From the NCBI GenBank assembly GCA_030824515.1, contig JAVBXN010000020.1:1-64000 (forward strand): a DNA stretch of 64,000 nt. The letters are read 5' to 3'. Position numbers and translations under genes: made by a program. Shown piece by piece: positions 16,842 through 27,087 of the stretch. Below the pieces are notes generated by a model. That model was not told the DNA's origin and ran no database searches. It saw only the letters and a program-made list of their open reading frames with translations. Numbering within the stretch: position 1 is the stretch's first letter; every line of letters begins with the position of its first letter. This stretch comes from Pelobacter sp. GTDB taxonomy: Bacteria; Desulfobacterota; Desulfuromonadia; Geobacterales; Pseudopelobacteraceae.

Positions 16842-19800
16842 ATGCCTAAAAGAACAGATATCAAGAAGATTCTCATCATCGGAGCCGGTCCGATCGTCAT
16901 TGGCCAGGCCTGTGAATTCGACTATTCCGGCACCCAGGCCTGCAAGGCTCTGAAAGAGGAAGGTTTCGAGGTGGTTCTGCTGAACAGCAACCCGGCCACG
17001 ATCATGACCGACCCCGATTTTGCCGACCGCACCTACATCGAACCGGTTACGCCCGAGATCCTGGCCAAAATCATTGAGAAGGAGCGCCCTGACGCAATAT
17101 TGCCGACCCTTGGTGGTCAGACCGCTCTGAACACCGCCGTGGCAGTGGCCGAGATGGGTATTCTGGAAAAATATGGTGTCGAACTGATCGGCGCCAAGCT
17201 GCCGGCCATTAAAAAAGCCGAGGATCGAACACTGTTCAAGCAGGCCATGGAAAAAATCGGCCTGGCCATCCCCCATTCCGGTCTGGCGCACAACTACATT
17301 GAGGCGATGGAGGTCATCAAAACCATCGGTTTTCCAGCCATCATCCGCCCCTCCTTTACCCTGGGAGGCACCGGTGGCGGAATCGCCTACAACATGGAAG
17401 AGTACGAGAAGATGGCCATTGCCGGCATCGACGCTTCACCTACCGATGAGATTCTCGTGGAAGAATCGGTGATCGGCTGGAAAGAGTATGAACTGGAGGT
17501 GATGCGCGATACGGCCGACAACGTCGTGATCATCTGCTCGATCGAAAACTTCGATCCGATGGGAGTCCATACCGGAGATTCGATCACCGTGGCACCGGCC
17601 CAGACCCTGACTGACAAGGAATACCAGATCCTGAGGGATGCCTCACTCAAGATCATCCGTGAAATCGGTGTCGATACCGGTGGTTCAAATATCCAGTTCG
17701 GCATCAATCCCAAAAATGGACGCCTGGTTGTGATCGAGATGAATCCGCGTGTTTCGCGCTCCTCGGCGCTGGCTTCCAAGGCCACCGGTTTCCCGATCGC
17801 CAAGATCGCCGCCAAACTGGCTGTCGGCTATACCCTGGACGAGATCACCAACGATATCACCCGTGAGACTCCGGCCTGCTTCGAGCCGAGTATCGACTAT
17901 GTGGTGACTAAAATACCACGATTCACGTTTGAAAAGTTCCCGGCCGCCGACGCTACCTTGACAACCCAGATGAAGTCGGTCGGCGAGGTTATGGCGATCG
18001 GTCGCACTTTCAAGGAGTCATTCCAGAAAGCCCTGCGCTCTTTGGAGATCGGCGTCAGTGGTTTCGACTCCAAAATGTTCGACTTAGGCAGCGAGACGCG
18101 GCGCGCCTTGACCGGCAAGGAACAGCAACTGTTGTTGGAAAAGCTGCGTGTCCCCAACTGTGACCGACTCTGGTATCTGGGTGATGCCTTGCGCAGCGGC
18201 ATGACCGTCGCTGAGATCAACCGGCATACCGCGATAGATCCCTGGTTCCTGCATAACATCCGTCAGATTATCGAAATGGAGGAGCTGCTCAAAAAGGTTG
18301 ATTTTGAGGATAGGGTCAATCTTAAAAAAATCATGCTTGAAGCCAAACAGTACGGTTTTGCGGACAAGTTCCTGGGAAAACTGTGGAATAAATCCGAAGA
18401 TGAAGTACGCGAATTGCGCTGGTCCAACGGAATCAGGCCGGTCTACAAACGCGTTGACACATGCGCTGCCGAGTTTGTCGCTTATACTCCTTACATGTAT
18501 TCGACTTACGAAGAGGAATGCGAGGCCGAACCGACCGACCGCAAGAAGATAATGATCCTGGGTGGCGGACCGAACCGGATCGGGCAGGGGATTGAATTCG
18601 ATTACTGCTGTGTGCATGGTGTATTTGCTCTGGCCGAAGATGGTTACGAAACCATCATGGTAAACTGCAACCCGGAGACGGTCTCCACCGATTACGATAC
18701 CTCGGATCGTCTTTATTTTGAGCCTTTGACGCTGGAAGATGTGCTGGAGATCGTCCACGTGGAGAAGCCTGTCGGCGTGATCGTCCAGTTCGGCGGCCAG
18801 ACTCCGCTCAAGCTGGCCGTGGCGCTGGAAAAGGCCGGAGTGCCGATCATCGGCACCTCGCCGGACGCCATCGACCGTGCCGAGGATCGTGAGCGTTTCC
18901 AGGAAATGCTCCATAAACTGGGACTGCTTCAACCGGAAAACGGCACAGCGCGCTCCTTTGAGGAAGCCGAGAAGGTGGCCGACCGGATCAGTTATCCGGT
19001 GGTTGTTCGCCCCTCATACGTGCTGGGAGGCCGCGCGATGGAGATCGTCTACGATGTGGACAATTTGCGGCGCTACATGCATACCGCGGTTCAGGCCTCA
19101 CCGGAGCATCCGATCCTGATCGACAAGTTCCTGGATGAAGCGATCGAGATCGACGTGGATGCTCTCTGCGACGGTACCGAGGTTGTAATCGGCGGAATTA
19201 TGGAGCACATCGAGGAGGCCGGCATTCATTCAGGTGACTCGGCCTGCTCGCTGCCACCCTATTCAGTCGGTCCGGAAATGGTGGCCGAAATCCGTCGCCA
19301 GACCGTGTTGATGGCTCTGGAACTCAATGTCAAGGGGCTCATGAACGTGCAGTTTGCGATCAAGGGTGGAGATATTTATATCCTGGAGGTGAATCCGCGC
19401 GCTTCGCGTACCGCTCCGTTCGTGTCCAAAGCCACCGGACGTCCGCTGGCCAAAATCGCGGCCAGGGTCATGGCAGGTAAAAGTCTGCGAGAACTGGGCA
19501 TTGTGAAAGACATAATTCCCAAGCACATTTCAGTCAAGGAAGCTGTTTTCCCGTTTGTCAAATTCCCCGGTGTCGATACGATTCTGGGGCCGGAGATGAA
19601 ATCCACCGGCGAGGTAATGGGTATTGGTGAGACTTTTGCCGATGCCTTTGCCAAGTCACAGCTGGGCGCCAACGTGAAACTGCCGCTTTCCGGAAATGTT
19701 TTTATCAGCGTACGTGATGCAGACAAGAAACATGTTGTCAGCGCTGTGGAAAAACTGTATAAAACCGGATTCGGTATTCTGGCGACCGGCGGCACCGCTA

Positions 19801-20084
19801 CATTCCTGGAAGAAAAAGGCATTCCGGTTCGTCGTATCAACAAGGTGCTTGAAGGGCGTCCGCATATTGTCGATGCGATCAAGAATGGCGAAGTTCAGCT
19901 TGTTGTTAACACGACCCAGGGAGCCCAGGCGGTGGCGGACTCGTTCTCGATCCGCCGCGAATCGCTGATGCATGGCCTGGCATACTATACGACCGTTGCT
20001 GGAGCAAAGGCCGTGGCAGATGGAATCAGCGCATTGAAGGAGCATGATCTTGGTGTCAAGCCGATCCAGGATTATCTTAACTAG
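16842..20084 (+). CDS. carB: Carbamoyl-phosphate synthase large subunit
   Basis: A 1080-residue synthetase, full length. It has two homologous ATP-grasp halves (about 1-550 and 551-935), each starting with a nucleotide/phosphate motif ([19 protein letters not shown] and [18 protein letters not shown]), and a C-terminal MGS-like allosteric domain (about 936-1080) that usually binds UMP or ornithine. It makes carbamoyl phosphate with CarA for pyrimidines and arginine. AAGGAGTG precedes the ATG. greA follows after 29 bases. Confidence 0.97.
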   Translation: MPKRTDIKKILIIGAGPIVIGQACEFDYSGTQACKALKEEGFEVVLLNSNPATIMTDPDFADRTYIEPVTPEILAKIIEKERPDAILPTLGGQTALNTAVAVAEMGILEKYGVELIGAKLPAIKKAEDRTLFKQAMEKIGLAIPHSGLAHNYIEAMEVIKTIGFPAIIRPSFTLGGTGGGIAYNMEEYEKMAIAGIDASPTDEILVEESVIGWKEYELEVMRDTADNVVIICSIENFDPMGVHTGDSITVAPAQTLTDKEYQILRDASLKIIREIGVDTGGSNIQFGINPKNGRLVVIEMNPRVSRSSALASKATGFPIAKIAAKLAVGYTLDEITNDITRETPACFEPSIDYVVTKIPRFTFEKFPAADATLTTQMKSVGEVMAIGRTFKESFQKALRSLEIGVSGFDSKMFDLGSETRRALTGKEQQLLLEKLRVPNCDRLWYLGDALRSGMTVAEINRHTAIDPWFLHNIRQIIEMEELLKKVDFEDRVNLKKIMLEAKQYGFADKFLGKLWNKSEDEVRELRWSNGIRPVYKRVDTCAAEFVAYTPYMYSTYEEECEAEPTDRKKIMILGGGPNRIGQGIEFDYCCVHGVFALAEDGYETIMVNCNPETVSTDYDTSDRLYFEPLTLEDVLEIVHVEKPVGVIVQFGGQTPLKLAVALEKAGVPIIGTSPDAIDRAEDRERFQEMLHKLGLLQPENGTARSFEEAEKVADRISYPVVVRPSYVLGGRAMEIVYDVDNLRRYMHTAVQASPEHPILIDKFLDEAIEIDVDALCDGTEVVIGGIMEHIEEAGIHSGDSACSLPPYSVGPEMVAEIRRQTVLMALELNVKGLMNVQFAIKGGDIYILEVNPRASRTAPFVSKATGRPLAKIAARVMAGKSLRELGIVKDIIPKHISVKEAVFPFVKFPGVDTILGPEMKSTGEVMGIGETFADAFAKSQLGANVKLPLSGNVFISVRDADKKHVVSAVEKLYKTGFGILATGGTATFLEEKGIPVRRINKVLEGRPHIVDAIKNGEVQLVVNTTQGAQAVADSFSIRRESLMHGLAYYTTVAGAKAVADGISALKEHDLGVKPIQDYLN

Positions 20085-20113
20085 AAATACAATCTACAGG
20101 AGCAGATCAATAG

Positions 20114-20590
20114 ATGTCTCATACGATCCCGTTGACAAAAGAAAGTTTTGAATCCCTGCAGGAAGAGTTGAAGCGGCTTATAAGGGAAGAACGTCCCAAG
20201 GTTATCCAGGATATTGCCGAAGCGCGCGCACACGGCGACCTGTCGGAAAACGCCGAGTATGATGCGGCCAAGAACCGCCAGGGATTCATCGAGGGGCGTA
20301 TTCAGGAGATCAACGGCAAACTTGCCCGTGCACATGTTGTCGATCTGTCCGGTCTCAAGCCTGACAAGGTTGTTTTCGGCTGCACGGTTACTCTTTATGA
20401 TACTGCCACGGAAGAAGAGGTCACCTACAAGATTGTGGGTGAAGACGAAGCGGATATCAAGCAGAGCAAGATCTCCTGCACTTCTCCGGTCGGCAAGGCT
20501 TTGATTGGCCACAAGCTTGATGATTCGGTCAGGGTGATAGTCCCGTCCGGCAAAAAAGAATACGAAATCATCGACATCAAATACGAGTAG
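20114..20590 (+). CDS. greA: Transcription elongation factor GreA
   Basis: A 158-residue factor that rescues backtracked RNA polymerase by stimulating transcript cleavage. The N-terminal coiled coil carries the conserved ARAHGDLSENAEYDAAK tip with acidic residues, followed by the FKBP-like domain (from about 85) with SPVGKALIGHK. CAGGAG is upstream of the ATG. It lies directly after carB and before the DUF1858 gene. Confidence 0.97.
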   Translation: MSHTIPLTKESFESLQEELKRLIREERPKVIQDIAEARAHGDLSENAEYDAAKNRQGFIEGRIQEINGKLARAHVVDLSGLKPDKVVFGCTVTLYDTATEEEVTYKIVGEDEADIKQSKISCTSPVGKALIGHKLDDSVRVIVPSGKKEYEIIDIKYE

Positions 20591-20627
20591 AAGCGCAAAA
20601 CTGCGCCTCTTGAAAGGGAGAACTACA

Positions 20628-20828
20628 ATGTCAGACAAGATAACCAAGGATATGACTTTTTTTGAAGTGATGCGTACCTATCCGGAGTCGGTACAGGTTC
20701 TGCAAAAGTATCATTTGGGCTGTGTCGGCTGCATGGGCGCCCAGAATGAAAGTCTTGAACAGGGCGCCAATGCCCATGGCATCGATGTTGATGCTCTTGT
20801 CAAGGATTTGAATTCCGCAGTCAAGTAA
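20628..20828 (+). CDS. DUF1858 small redox-disulfide protein
   Basis: A 66-residue protein of the DUF1858 family (related to domains linked to hybrid-cluster proteins). It has the N-terminal ITKDMTFFEVM segment, a central C-x2-C in HLGCVGCMGA and the NAHGIDVDALVKDLN end. The CxxC could be a redox pair or a cluster ligand; function is not established. ATG 20628 has AAAGGGAG; the TTG at 20610 is rejected. A strong intrinsic terminator follows, so this gene ends the pyr-greA transcript. Confidence 0.85.
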   Translation: MSDKITKDMTFFEVMRTYPESVQVLQKYHLGCVGCMGAQNESLEQGANAHGIDVDALVKDLNSAVK

Positions 20829-20856
20829 TGTAAAATTCTGTCTCAACAATTCGAAG

Positions 20857-20886
20857 CCCTCATTGGTCATCACCGTGAGGGTTTTT
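20857..20886 (+). terminator. Intrinsic terminator between the DUF1858 gene and recG
   Basis: CCCTCA (20857-20862) pairs with TGAGGG (20876-20881), inner GGT pairs with ACC, and TTTTTG follows. It closes the pyrimidine/greA transcription unit. The recG ATG is only 20 bases further on. Confidence 0.75.
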
Positions 20887-20905
20887 GTTTGCCGTGGATG
20901 ATGTC

Positions 20906-23215
20906 ATGAACCTGATAGTTGAAAAAGATGGGAACTTGATTGTTCCAGCTGATATGGCCTGCAAAGTCGGACTTTTACCAGGCAACCAGGCTCTGGTTGC
21001 CATATCCGCCGGGAATCTCCTGATTTCAAAGGACAGTTCTTCTCCTCCACCGCGTGAGACAAGCAATATCAACGCTGTTACCGGTGGTGCTATCAAGAGA
21101 AAAAATCTGCAAACCGGTGTCCAGTATGTAAAGGGTATCGGCCCCAAGCTTGCCGGATTGCTAGAGAAGCGCGAAATCCGTACGGTAGAGGACGTGCTCT
21201 ATCTTTTGCCTCTGCGCTATGAGGACCGTCGGGAACTGACCCCGATTGCCAGATTGCGCCCAGGTCAGACCGCCGTTTTTTGCGGCAGGGTGATATCGGC
21301 GGATGCTGTCAGCACCAAGGGGGGGCGGCGTGTCTTTGAGGTCATCTTAGGGGACGATTCCGGCACCATTACCTGTAAGTGGTTTCATGCCAATGCCGTC
21401 TGGATGAAGCGAATCTGGAAGGTTGGCCGGAGCGGGGTCTTCAGCGGTGAGGTCCACCAGTTCGGTTACCAGCGGGAGGTTCACCATCCGGATGCGGAAT
21501 GGTTGCCCGAAGGAGCTGATCCCAAGTCGATACTGACAGCAGATCCCGCCAATTTCGGTCGGATAGTTCCGGTCTATCCACTGACCGAGGGGCTGCATCA
21601 GAAAGCAATGCGTCGCATAATGAAAGAAGTGCTGGATGCTTTCCTTGATAACGTGGAAAGCGCCATTCCGAAGGAGATTCTGCCGGCGGGGCTGCCATCT
21701 TTAAGGCTTTCCTTGAGTCAGGTCCACGCGCCATCAAATGAATCAGACCTGTCCATGCTCAACGATGGGCGAACTCCGGCCCACCGTGCCATGGTTTTTG
21801 ACGAGTTCTTTTACTGGGAGCTTGGACTGGCCCTGAAAAAACGAGGGATCGCGCTGGAGGAGGGCATCGCTTTCAAGGTAAATCACCGCTACACCAAGGA
21901 ACTGGTCAAGCTGCTTCCATTCGAGCTGACCGGCGCCCAGCGAAGGGTCTTGTCTGAAATCAAGTTCGATATGATGTCGCCACATCCAATGCATCGTCTG
22001 GTGCAGGGTGATGTGGGCAGCGGCAAGACCCTGGTGGCGCTGATGGCGGCGCTGGTTGCCGTCGAAAACGGTTATCAGGTCGCATTCATGGCTCCGACCG
22101 AGATTCTGGCCGAACAGCACTGGCACACTATTCACCGTTGGTGCCTGCAGATGGGAATAGAAGTCTGCCTGATAACAGCCGGACTTAAGGGAAAAAACCG
22201 GAAAGATCTGCTGGAAAGAATTGCTGACGGCAGGGCGCAAATTGTAGTCGGCACTCACTCCGTTATCCAGGAAAAGATCGAGTTTGCGCGACTGGGATTG
22301 GGCATTATCGATGAGCAGCATCGCTTTGGGGTCCTTCAACGCGGAATCCTGAAAAAGAAAGGTCTTAATCCCGACATTTTGGTCATGACCGCCACGCCGA
22401 TACCGCGCACACTGGCAATGACACTATTCGGAGACCTTTCCTTGTCGGTCATAGATGAAATGCCCCCGGGAAGAATACCGGTTGAAACAAAACTGTTTTT
22501 TGAGTCACGTCGCAGTCAGGTCTATGATATGATCCGCGACGAAGCGCGCCTGGGGCGACAGTCTTTCATCATATATCCACTGGTGGAAGAAACTGAAAAG
22601 TCCGACCTGAAGGCTGCCACCCAGATGGCTGAACATCTGGAATCGGAAGTGTTTCCTACTCTCAGGATCGGCTTGTTACATGGCCGGATGAGTCCTGACC
22701 AGAAGGAACTGGTAATGAGCTCTTTCAAGAATCGTGAGTTGGATGTCCTGGTTTCGACCACTGTGATCGAGGTTGGAATCGACATTCCGAACGCAACGCT
22801 GATGGTGATCGAACACGCCGAACGTTTCGGGCTTTCGCAACTGCACCAGTTGCGGGGCAGGGTAGGGCGCGGGAGTTCCAGGTCGCGGTGCATAATGCTG
22901 ACCCCGGGCAAGCTGTCGGAAGATGGCGAAAAACGTCTGCGGGTAATGGAATCCACTACTGACGGGTTCAGGATCGCCGAGGCCGATCTGGAAATTCGCG
23001 GTCCGGGAGATTTCCTTGGAACCAGACAGTCGGGCATGCCGGACTTCCGGGTGGCCGATATTCTCCGGGACGGTTCTATACTGGAGCAGGCTCGTCAGGC
23101 GGCGTTCGGTCTTATCGAAAAAGATCCGGAATTCTCTGAAGCAGGGCATCTCCCGATGCGGGAAGAGCTGATGCGCAGATGGGGAAAACGCTTGGAACTG
23201 GCAATGATCGGATAG
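20906..23215 (+). CDS. recG: ATP-dependent DNA helicase RecG with AbrB-like N-terminal extension
   Basis: A 769-residue branch-migration helicase that reverses stalled forks. From about residue 70 the normal RecG order is seen: wedge/OB domain (YVKGIGPKLAGLL, YEDRRELTPI), Walker A QGDVGSGKT, DEQH box IIDEQHRFG, TATPIPRTL and the QLRGRVGRG motif. The first ~47 residues (GNLIVPADMACKVGLLPGNQALV) resemble a SpoVT/AbrB swapped-hairpin domain, not a normal part of RecG. ATG 20906 is chosen because in-frame TTG 20885 lies in the terminator T-run; GTG 20894 is possible. No strong ribosome site is seen. Confidence 0.93.
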   Translation: MNLIVEKDGNLIVPADMACKVGLLPGNQALVAISAGNLLISKDSSSPPPRETSNINAVTGGAIKRKNLQTGVQYVKGIGPKLAGLLEKREIRTVEDVLYLLPLRYEDRRELTPIARLRPGQTAVFCGRVISADAVSTKGGRRVFEVILGDDSGTITCKWFHANAVWMKRIWKVGRSGVFSGEVHQFGYQREVHHPDAEWLPEGADPKSILTADPANFGRIVPVYPLTEGLHQKAMRRIMKEVLDAFLDNVESAIPKEILPAGLPSLRLSLSQVHAPSNESDLSMLNDGRTPAHRAMVFDEFFYWELGLALKKRGIALEEGIAFKVNHRYTKELVKLLPFELTGAQRRVLSEIKFDMMSPHPMHRLVQGDVGSGKTLVALMAALVAVENGYQVAFMAPTEILAEQHWHTIHRWCLQMGIEVCLITAGLKGKNRKDLLERIADGRAQIVVGTHSVIQEKIEFARLGLGIIDEQHRFGVLQRGILKKKGLNPDILVMTATPIPRTLAMTLFGDLSLSVIDEMPPGRIPVETKLFFESRRSQVYDMIRDEARLGRQSFIIYPLVEETEKSDLKAATQMAEHLESEVFPTLRIGLLHGRMSPDQKELVMSSFKNRELDVLVSTTVIEVGIDIPNATLMVIEHAERFGLSQLHQLRGRVGRGSSRSRCIMLTPGKLSEDGEKRLRVMESTTDGFRIAEADLEIRGPGDFLGTRQSGMPDFRVADILRDGSILEQARQAAFGLIEKDPEFSEAGHLPMREELMRRWGKRLELAMIG

Positions 23216-23242
23216 CCTGATTTTTTTAAGACGGGATTTGCA

Positions 23243-24211
23243 ATGCGGATAATAACCGGTTTGGAAATATTCAATAAAAACTTTGATAAATCAGTCGTAA
23301 CTATCGGCAACTTCGATGGTGTTCATCTTGGACATGTCGAATTGTTCCGGCGCCTTGAAGCAAGCAGCCACAGTCACAACCTTCCTTCGGTGGCAGTCAC
23401 TTTCGAACCGCATCCCCTGAAGGTCTTGGCGCCGGAATCGGCTCCCGGCCTGATTACGACATTTGAACAGAAGGTCGCCCTGATTTCAGATGCGGGCGTG
23501 GACTGCCTGGCGGTTGTACCATTTACAATTGAAATGTCACAAATGACAGCTGAGTCGTTTGTCACCAGAATTCTTTGTGAATCCTTGGGAATGCGACATC
23601 TGATAATAGGTCACGATTATGCGTTCGGGCGCGGGCGGGAAGGCAACTATGACACTTTGGAGCGTCTCGGCCTTGAACTGGGGTTCACGCTTGAGGACCT
23701 TGAACCGGTTGGCGACGGTGAAATGGTTTTCAGCAGCACTCTGGTCAGAAGCCGGATGATCACCGGTGATATGGCCGCCGTTTCAAAGATACTCGGACGC
23801 TACCACATGATTTCCGGAACGGTTGTGCATGGACGTGAAATAGGCCATTCAATAGGTTTTCCAACTGCTAATATTTCAACCATTAATGAACTGATTCCTC
23901 CTGACGGAGTCTATGCTGTTGTCGTTCTGGTCGATGGCCGGCTTGTTAAGGGCGCATGCGATATTGGAATCAATCCTACTTTTGAAGGTGGTCAGCGAAC
24001 GGTAGAGGTTTTCCTGCTCGATTTTAGCGGTCAAATTTATGGAAGCGAAATTGCGGTCTATTTTGTGCATCGCTTGCGGGATGTAAAAAAGTTTCCCGGG
24101 GCTGCTGAACTTGTGAAAGCAATCCAGAACGACGTAGAAACTACTCGGACTATTCTGGATCAGGTACGGCAAAACTTCATAAAACCAAGGCTGATGACGG
24201 AAATCCCGTGA
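23243..24211 (+). CDS. ribF: Bifunctional riboflavin kinase / FAD synthetase
   Basis: A 322-residue enzyme that phosphorylates riboflavin to FMN and adenylates it to FAD. The N-terminal nucleotidyltransferase domain has GNFDGVHLGH; the C-terminal flavokinase domain (from about 185) has SGTVVHGREIGHSIGFPTAN. Length fits the family. It begins 27 bases after recG and its stop overlaps the next GTG (GTGA), suggesting one transcript with the downstream membrane genes. No FMN riboswitch is seen upstream. Confidence 0.96.
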   Translation: MRIITGLEIFNKNFDKSVVTIGNFDGVHLGHVELFRRLEASSHSHNLPSVAVTFEPHPLKVLAPESAPGLITTFEQKVALISDAGVDCLAVVPFTIEMSQMTAESFVTRILCESLGMRHLIIGHDYAFGRGREGNYDTLERLGLELGFTLEDLEPVGDGEMVFSSTLVRSRMITGDMAAVSKILGRYHMISGTVVHGREIGHSIGFPTANISTINELIPPDGVYAVVVLVDGRLVKGACDIGINPTFEGGQRTVEVFLLDFSGQIYGSEIAVYFVHRLRDVKKFPGAAELVKAIQNDVETTRTILDQVRQNFIKPRLMTEIP

Positions 24212-25218
24212 ACAAAAAAATAGATCTTAAATTCTGGCTTGGCATAGGCATCAGTGTTTTCTTTATGCTGCTTTTGTTTCGTAAAATCGATTTCAGGCAA
24301 CTTGTCTCAGCTTTGCGTACGGTTGATTACCGCTATATACTTCTGGCGGTCGCCTTGACATTCATAAGCTACTTTCTACGCGCGGTACGCTGGCGATATC
24401 TGTTGATATCCGAAAAGACCATACCGCTTTCCTCACTCTACCCGGCTACGATAATCGGCTACATGGCCAACAATCTGCTTCCGGCACGTTTGGGAGAGTT
24501 CGTGCGCGCCTATACCCTGGCCAAGCGTGAACAGCTGGAAACACCTTCGGTATTTGCATCATTGGTAATTGACCGGCTTTTTGACGGTTTTACCGTGCTG
24601 GTGATGTTGCTGATTACCCTCTTTACAGTGCGTCTGCCGTCTGGTATGGAGGATGCCGCTACGGCGCTCAAGGCTGGCGGCATGGTAATGTTCCTGTTGT
24701 ATTGCGGCATCCTGGTTTTCCTGTTTCTGCTGAAACGCCAGACACAGCGCACGTTATCAGCCGTTGGATTTTTATTGAAACCGTTTCCTGTAAGTTTTAC
24801 GGAACGTGTCATCCCGATGCTGGGCTCTTTTATAGGTGGAATCAGATTGTCCTTGCGCGGCAGCCATATCGCCATGATTGTTGTCACTTCAATTTTGATC
24901 TGGACTTTTGCCGTTCTTCCGGTTGATATGATACTGCGTTCATTCGGTATCAACCTGCCGATCACGGCATCGATGTTTATAATGGTTTTGCTGGTTTTTG
25001 CCGTGATGGTGCCGGCTTCGCCCGGATTCATCGGCACTTACCACTATGCCTGTTTCAAGGGACTCTCAGTTTTCGGAATTCCGGAAACTACGTCCGTCAG
25101 CATCGCGCTGGTAATTCATGGCACCGCTTTTTTTCCTGTGATCATAGCCGGGTTTTATCATCTGTGGAGCAACAAGATCTCTCTTAATGATATTCAGAGG
25201 GCGGAAAATATTCGATGA
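24208..25218 (+). CDS. Flippase-like (UPF0104 / LPG synthase TM family) membrane protein
   Basis: A 336-residue integral membrane protein with about eight helices. It matches the lysylphosphatidylglycerol-synthase transmembrane region/UPF0104 family: RAVRWRYLL near residue 60, NNLLPARLGEFVRAY near 90, SLVIDRLFDG and PASPGFIGTYHY near 270. There is no catalytic aminoacyl-transfer domain, so it is a flippase-like protein of unknown substrate. Its GTG start overlaps the ribF stop and its stop overlaps the next ATG. Confidence 0.85.
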   Translation: MNKKIDLKFWLGIGISVFFMLLLFRKIDFRQLVSALRTVDYRYILLAVALTFISYFLRAVRWRYLLISEKTIPLSSLYPATIIGYMANNLLPARLGEFVRAYTLAKREQLETPSVFASLVIDRLFDGFTVLVMLLITLFTVRLPSGMEDAATALKAGGMVMFLLYCGILVFLFLLKRQTQRTLSAVGFLLKPFPVSFTERVIPMLGSFIGGIRLSLRGSHIAMIVVTSILIWTFAVLPVDMILRSFGINLPITASMFIMVLLVFAVMVPASPGFIGTYHYACFKGLSVFGIPETTSVSIALVIHGTAFFPVIIAGFYHLWSNKISLNDIQRAENIR

Positions 25219-27083
25219 ACTTTTTAAGATTCAATAGAAGCATGTTAGACCCCTTTCTAATTCTTTCCTGCATAATCCCGTTCGCCTTGTATATGGCTAC
25301 CTTGGCGCCTTCCGTGACTTTTTTTGACAGCGGTGAGTTCCTGACTGCCGCGGCATCACTCGGGTCGGCACATTCGCCCGGATATCCGCTATTTTTGATG
25401 TATGCCAAACCATTTACCTGGATACCGCTCGGCAATATTGCTTTCCGTATCAATGTCGCTACCGCTGTGTCTTCCTCGCTGGCATGCCTGGTCGTATATG
25501 TATTGACAACCTACCTGTTGAAGCAGGAATCATTGCTAGAAAATGAACGATTCAACCGTATTGCCGTCAAATTGGCCGGGTTGGCGGCCGCTCTCACGTT
25601 CAGTGCAACTCCGCGATTGTGGCTCCAGTCAAACCATGACAAGCCGTATCCGTTGCTTGCGTTTATCACCGCGGTGATTTTCTTCCTGCTTTTGAAATGG
25701 CGTGACTCTTACATCAACGGCAGCGACCGGCCGTCATACATCTATGTCTGCACCTTTCTGGCCGGGATGGCGATGGCGGTGCACCAGACGGTAGTGTTGC
25801 TCTTGCCGGCCTGGATTTTAATGATCATGATCACGGACTGGCGGATGATCAAAAGAGTGCGGGAGCTCGTCCTGGCGACCGCTTTTGCAATGATGGGATT
25901 TTCCATACAACTCTATCTGCCGCTCCGTGCAACCCGTAATCCCCTGCTCAACTGGGGTGATTCAAAAACTATCGACCAGTTTCTGTGGCACTTTCTTCGC
26001 AGGGGATATCCATCCGAACCGCATACACGCGATATGGCTCTGTTGTGGGCACAGATTAAAGCCTTTAATGTCCCGCGCGAGTTTACCTGGCTGGGCGCTG
26101 CCATGCTTATTCTGGGACTTGTTTATGCCTGGAAAAATAACCGGGCCTTTTTTGCCGCTTACCTGACGGCAGTGATCGTTTTTCTGCTGGTTATTGCGGG
26201 ATATTTCAATACATTGCTTGATCTGATCTTTTTAACCGAGGAGTTCTTTACTCCACTTTATCTTCTATCGGCGGTTTTGATCGGTCTGGGCCTGTTCTCC
26301 CTGCTGGGTTATGCAGTTCGCAATGCCCGGATTCCGGATCAGATAGGAACGGCCGTGTACGGACTTTGCACCGTGCTGTTCTTCTCGCTTCCAACCGCGT
26401 TGTGTGCTGTGAACTATTACGAGAACGATCAGCACAACAACTACATTGCTTTTGACTATGCAACAAATTCACTCCGTTCGTTGCCGCAAAACGCGGTCAT
26501 GTTCACCTGGGGTGACAGCGGGGCGTTTCCGCTCTGGTATTTGCAAGGTGTGGAACGTATGCGTGAAGATCTTGATCTTCCCCACACGCCACATCTTGTT
26601 TTCGACTGGTATCTGGATTCGATGCCCAGACTTTTTGCGGACAGCAACCTCAGGAAATTTGATGTGGTCTCTTCCGGTCCGGAAACTGCTTTAAGAATAG
26701 CCGTAACGGAGAGTCTGGGCGTCAGGCCGGTCTATATCGATTTTTCAACCAGATACTCCGTTGAATTCAAGGAGTATGTGCCGGTTCAAAAAGGAATCGT
26801 TTATCGTGTAAGAAAAGTGAATGATCCGGTTGGACTTCCTGATAACTCAATCTGGGACAACTATAGCAGTCGCGGCATATTTGATAAGATTTCATTTCTT
26901 GATCTTGACACTGGCAAAGCGATCATGATTTATGCCAACAGTTACATCGAATCAGGGGAGTTTTTACTGGGTATTAATAGAATTTCGGATGGGTTATTGA
27001 TGTTGCAGCGGGCTGAACAGATCTCTCCCGAAATGAAGTTTGCAGCGGATCAGATCCGCATGCGCTTCGGTCTGGCAATGTAA
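25215..27083 (+). CDS. DUF2723 polytopic membrane protein
   Basis: A 622-residue membrane protein with roughly eleven helices in the first 400 residues and a soluble C-terminal region. The N-terminus (ATLAPSVTFFDSGEFLTAAA, then AHSPGYPLF) is the signature of DUF2723, related to GT-C glycosyltransferases with an acidic loop residue (D/E in DSGEF). It may transfer a lipid-linked sugar; the acceptor is unknown. The ATG overlaps the stop of the flippase-like gene, so the two are probably functional partners. Confidence 0.85.
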   Translation: MNFLRFNRSMLDPFLILSCIIPFALYMATLAPSVTFFDSGEFLTAAASLGSAHSPGYPLFLMYAKPFTWIPLGNIAFRINVATAVSSSLACLVVYVLTTYLLKQESLLENERFNRIAVKLAGLAAALTFSATPRLWLQSNHDKPYPLLAFITAVIFFLLLKWRDSYINGSDRPSYIYVCTFLAGMAMAVHQTVVLLLPAWILMIMITDWRMIKRVRELVLATAFAMMGFSIQLYLPLRATRNPLLNWGDSKTIDQFLWHFLRRGYPSEPHTRDMALLWAQIKAFNVPREFTWLGAAMLILGLVYAWKNNRAFFAAYLTAVIVFLLVIAGYFNTLLDLIFLTEEFFTPLYLLSAVLIGLGLFSLLGYAVRNARIPDQIGTAVYGLCTVLFFSLPTALCAVNYYENDQHNNYIAFDYATNSLRSLPQNAVMFTWGDSGAFPLWYLQGVERMREDLDLPHTPHLVFDWYLDSMPRLFADSNLRKFDVVSSGPETALRIAVTESLGVRPVYIDFSTRYSVEFKEYVPVQKGIVYRVRKVNDPVGLPDNSIWDNYSSRGIFDKISFLDLDTGKAIMIYANSYIESGEFLLGINRISDGLLMLQRAEQISPEMKFAADQIRMRFGLAM

Positions 27084-27087
27084 GCTG

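Noticed and set aside
20885-20905. TTG as recG start
   Set aside because: It falls in the T-run of the upstream intrinsic terminator, so a transcript ending there could not use it, and no ribosome site precedes it.
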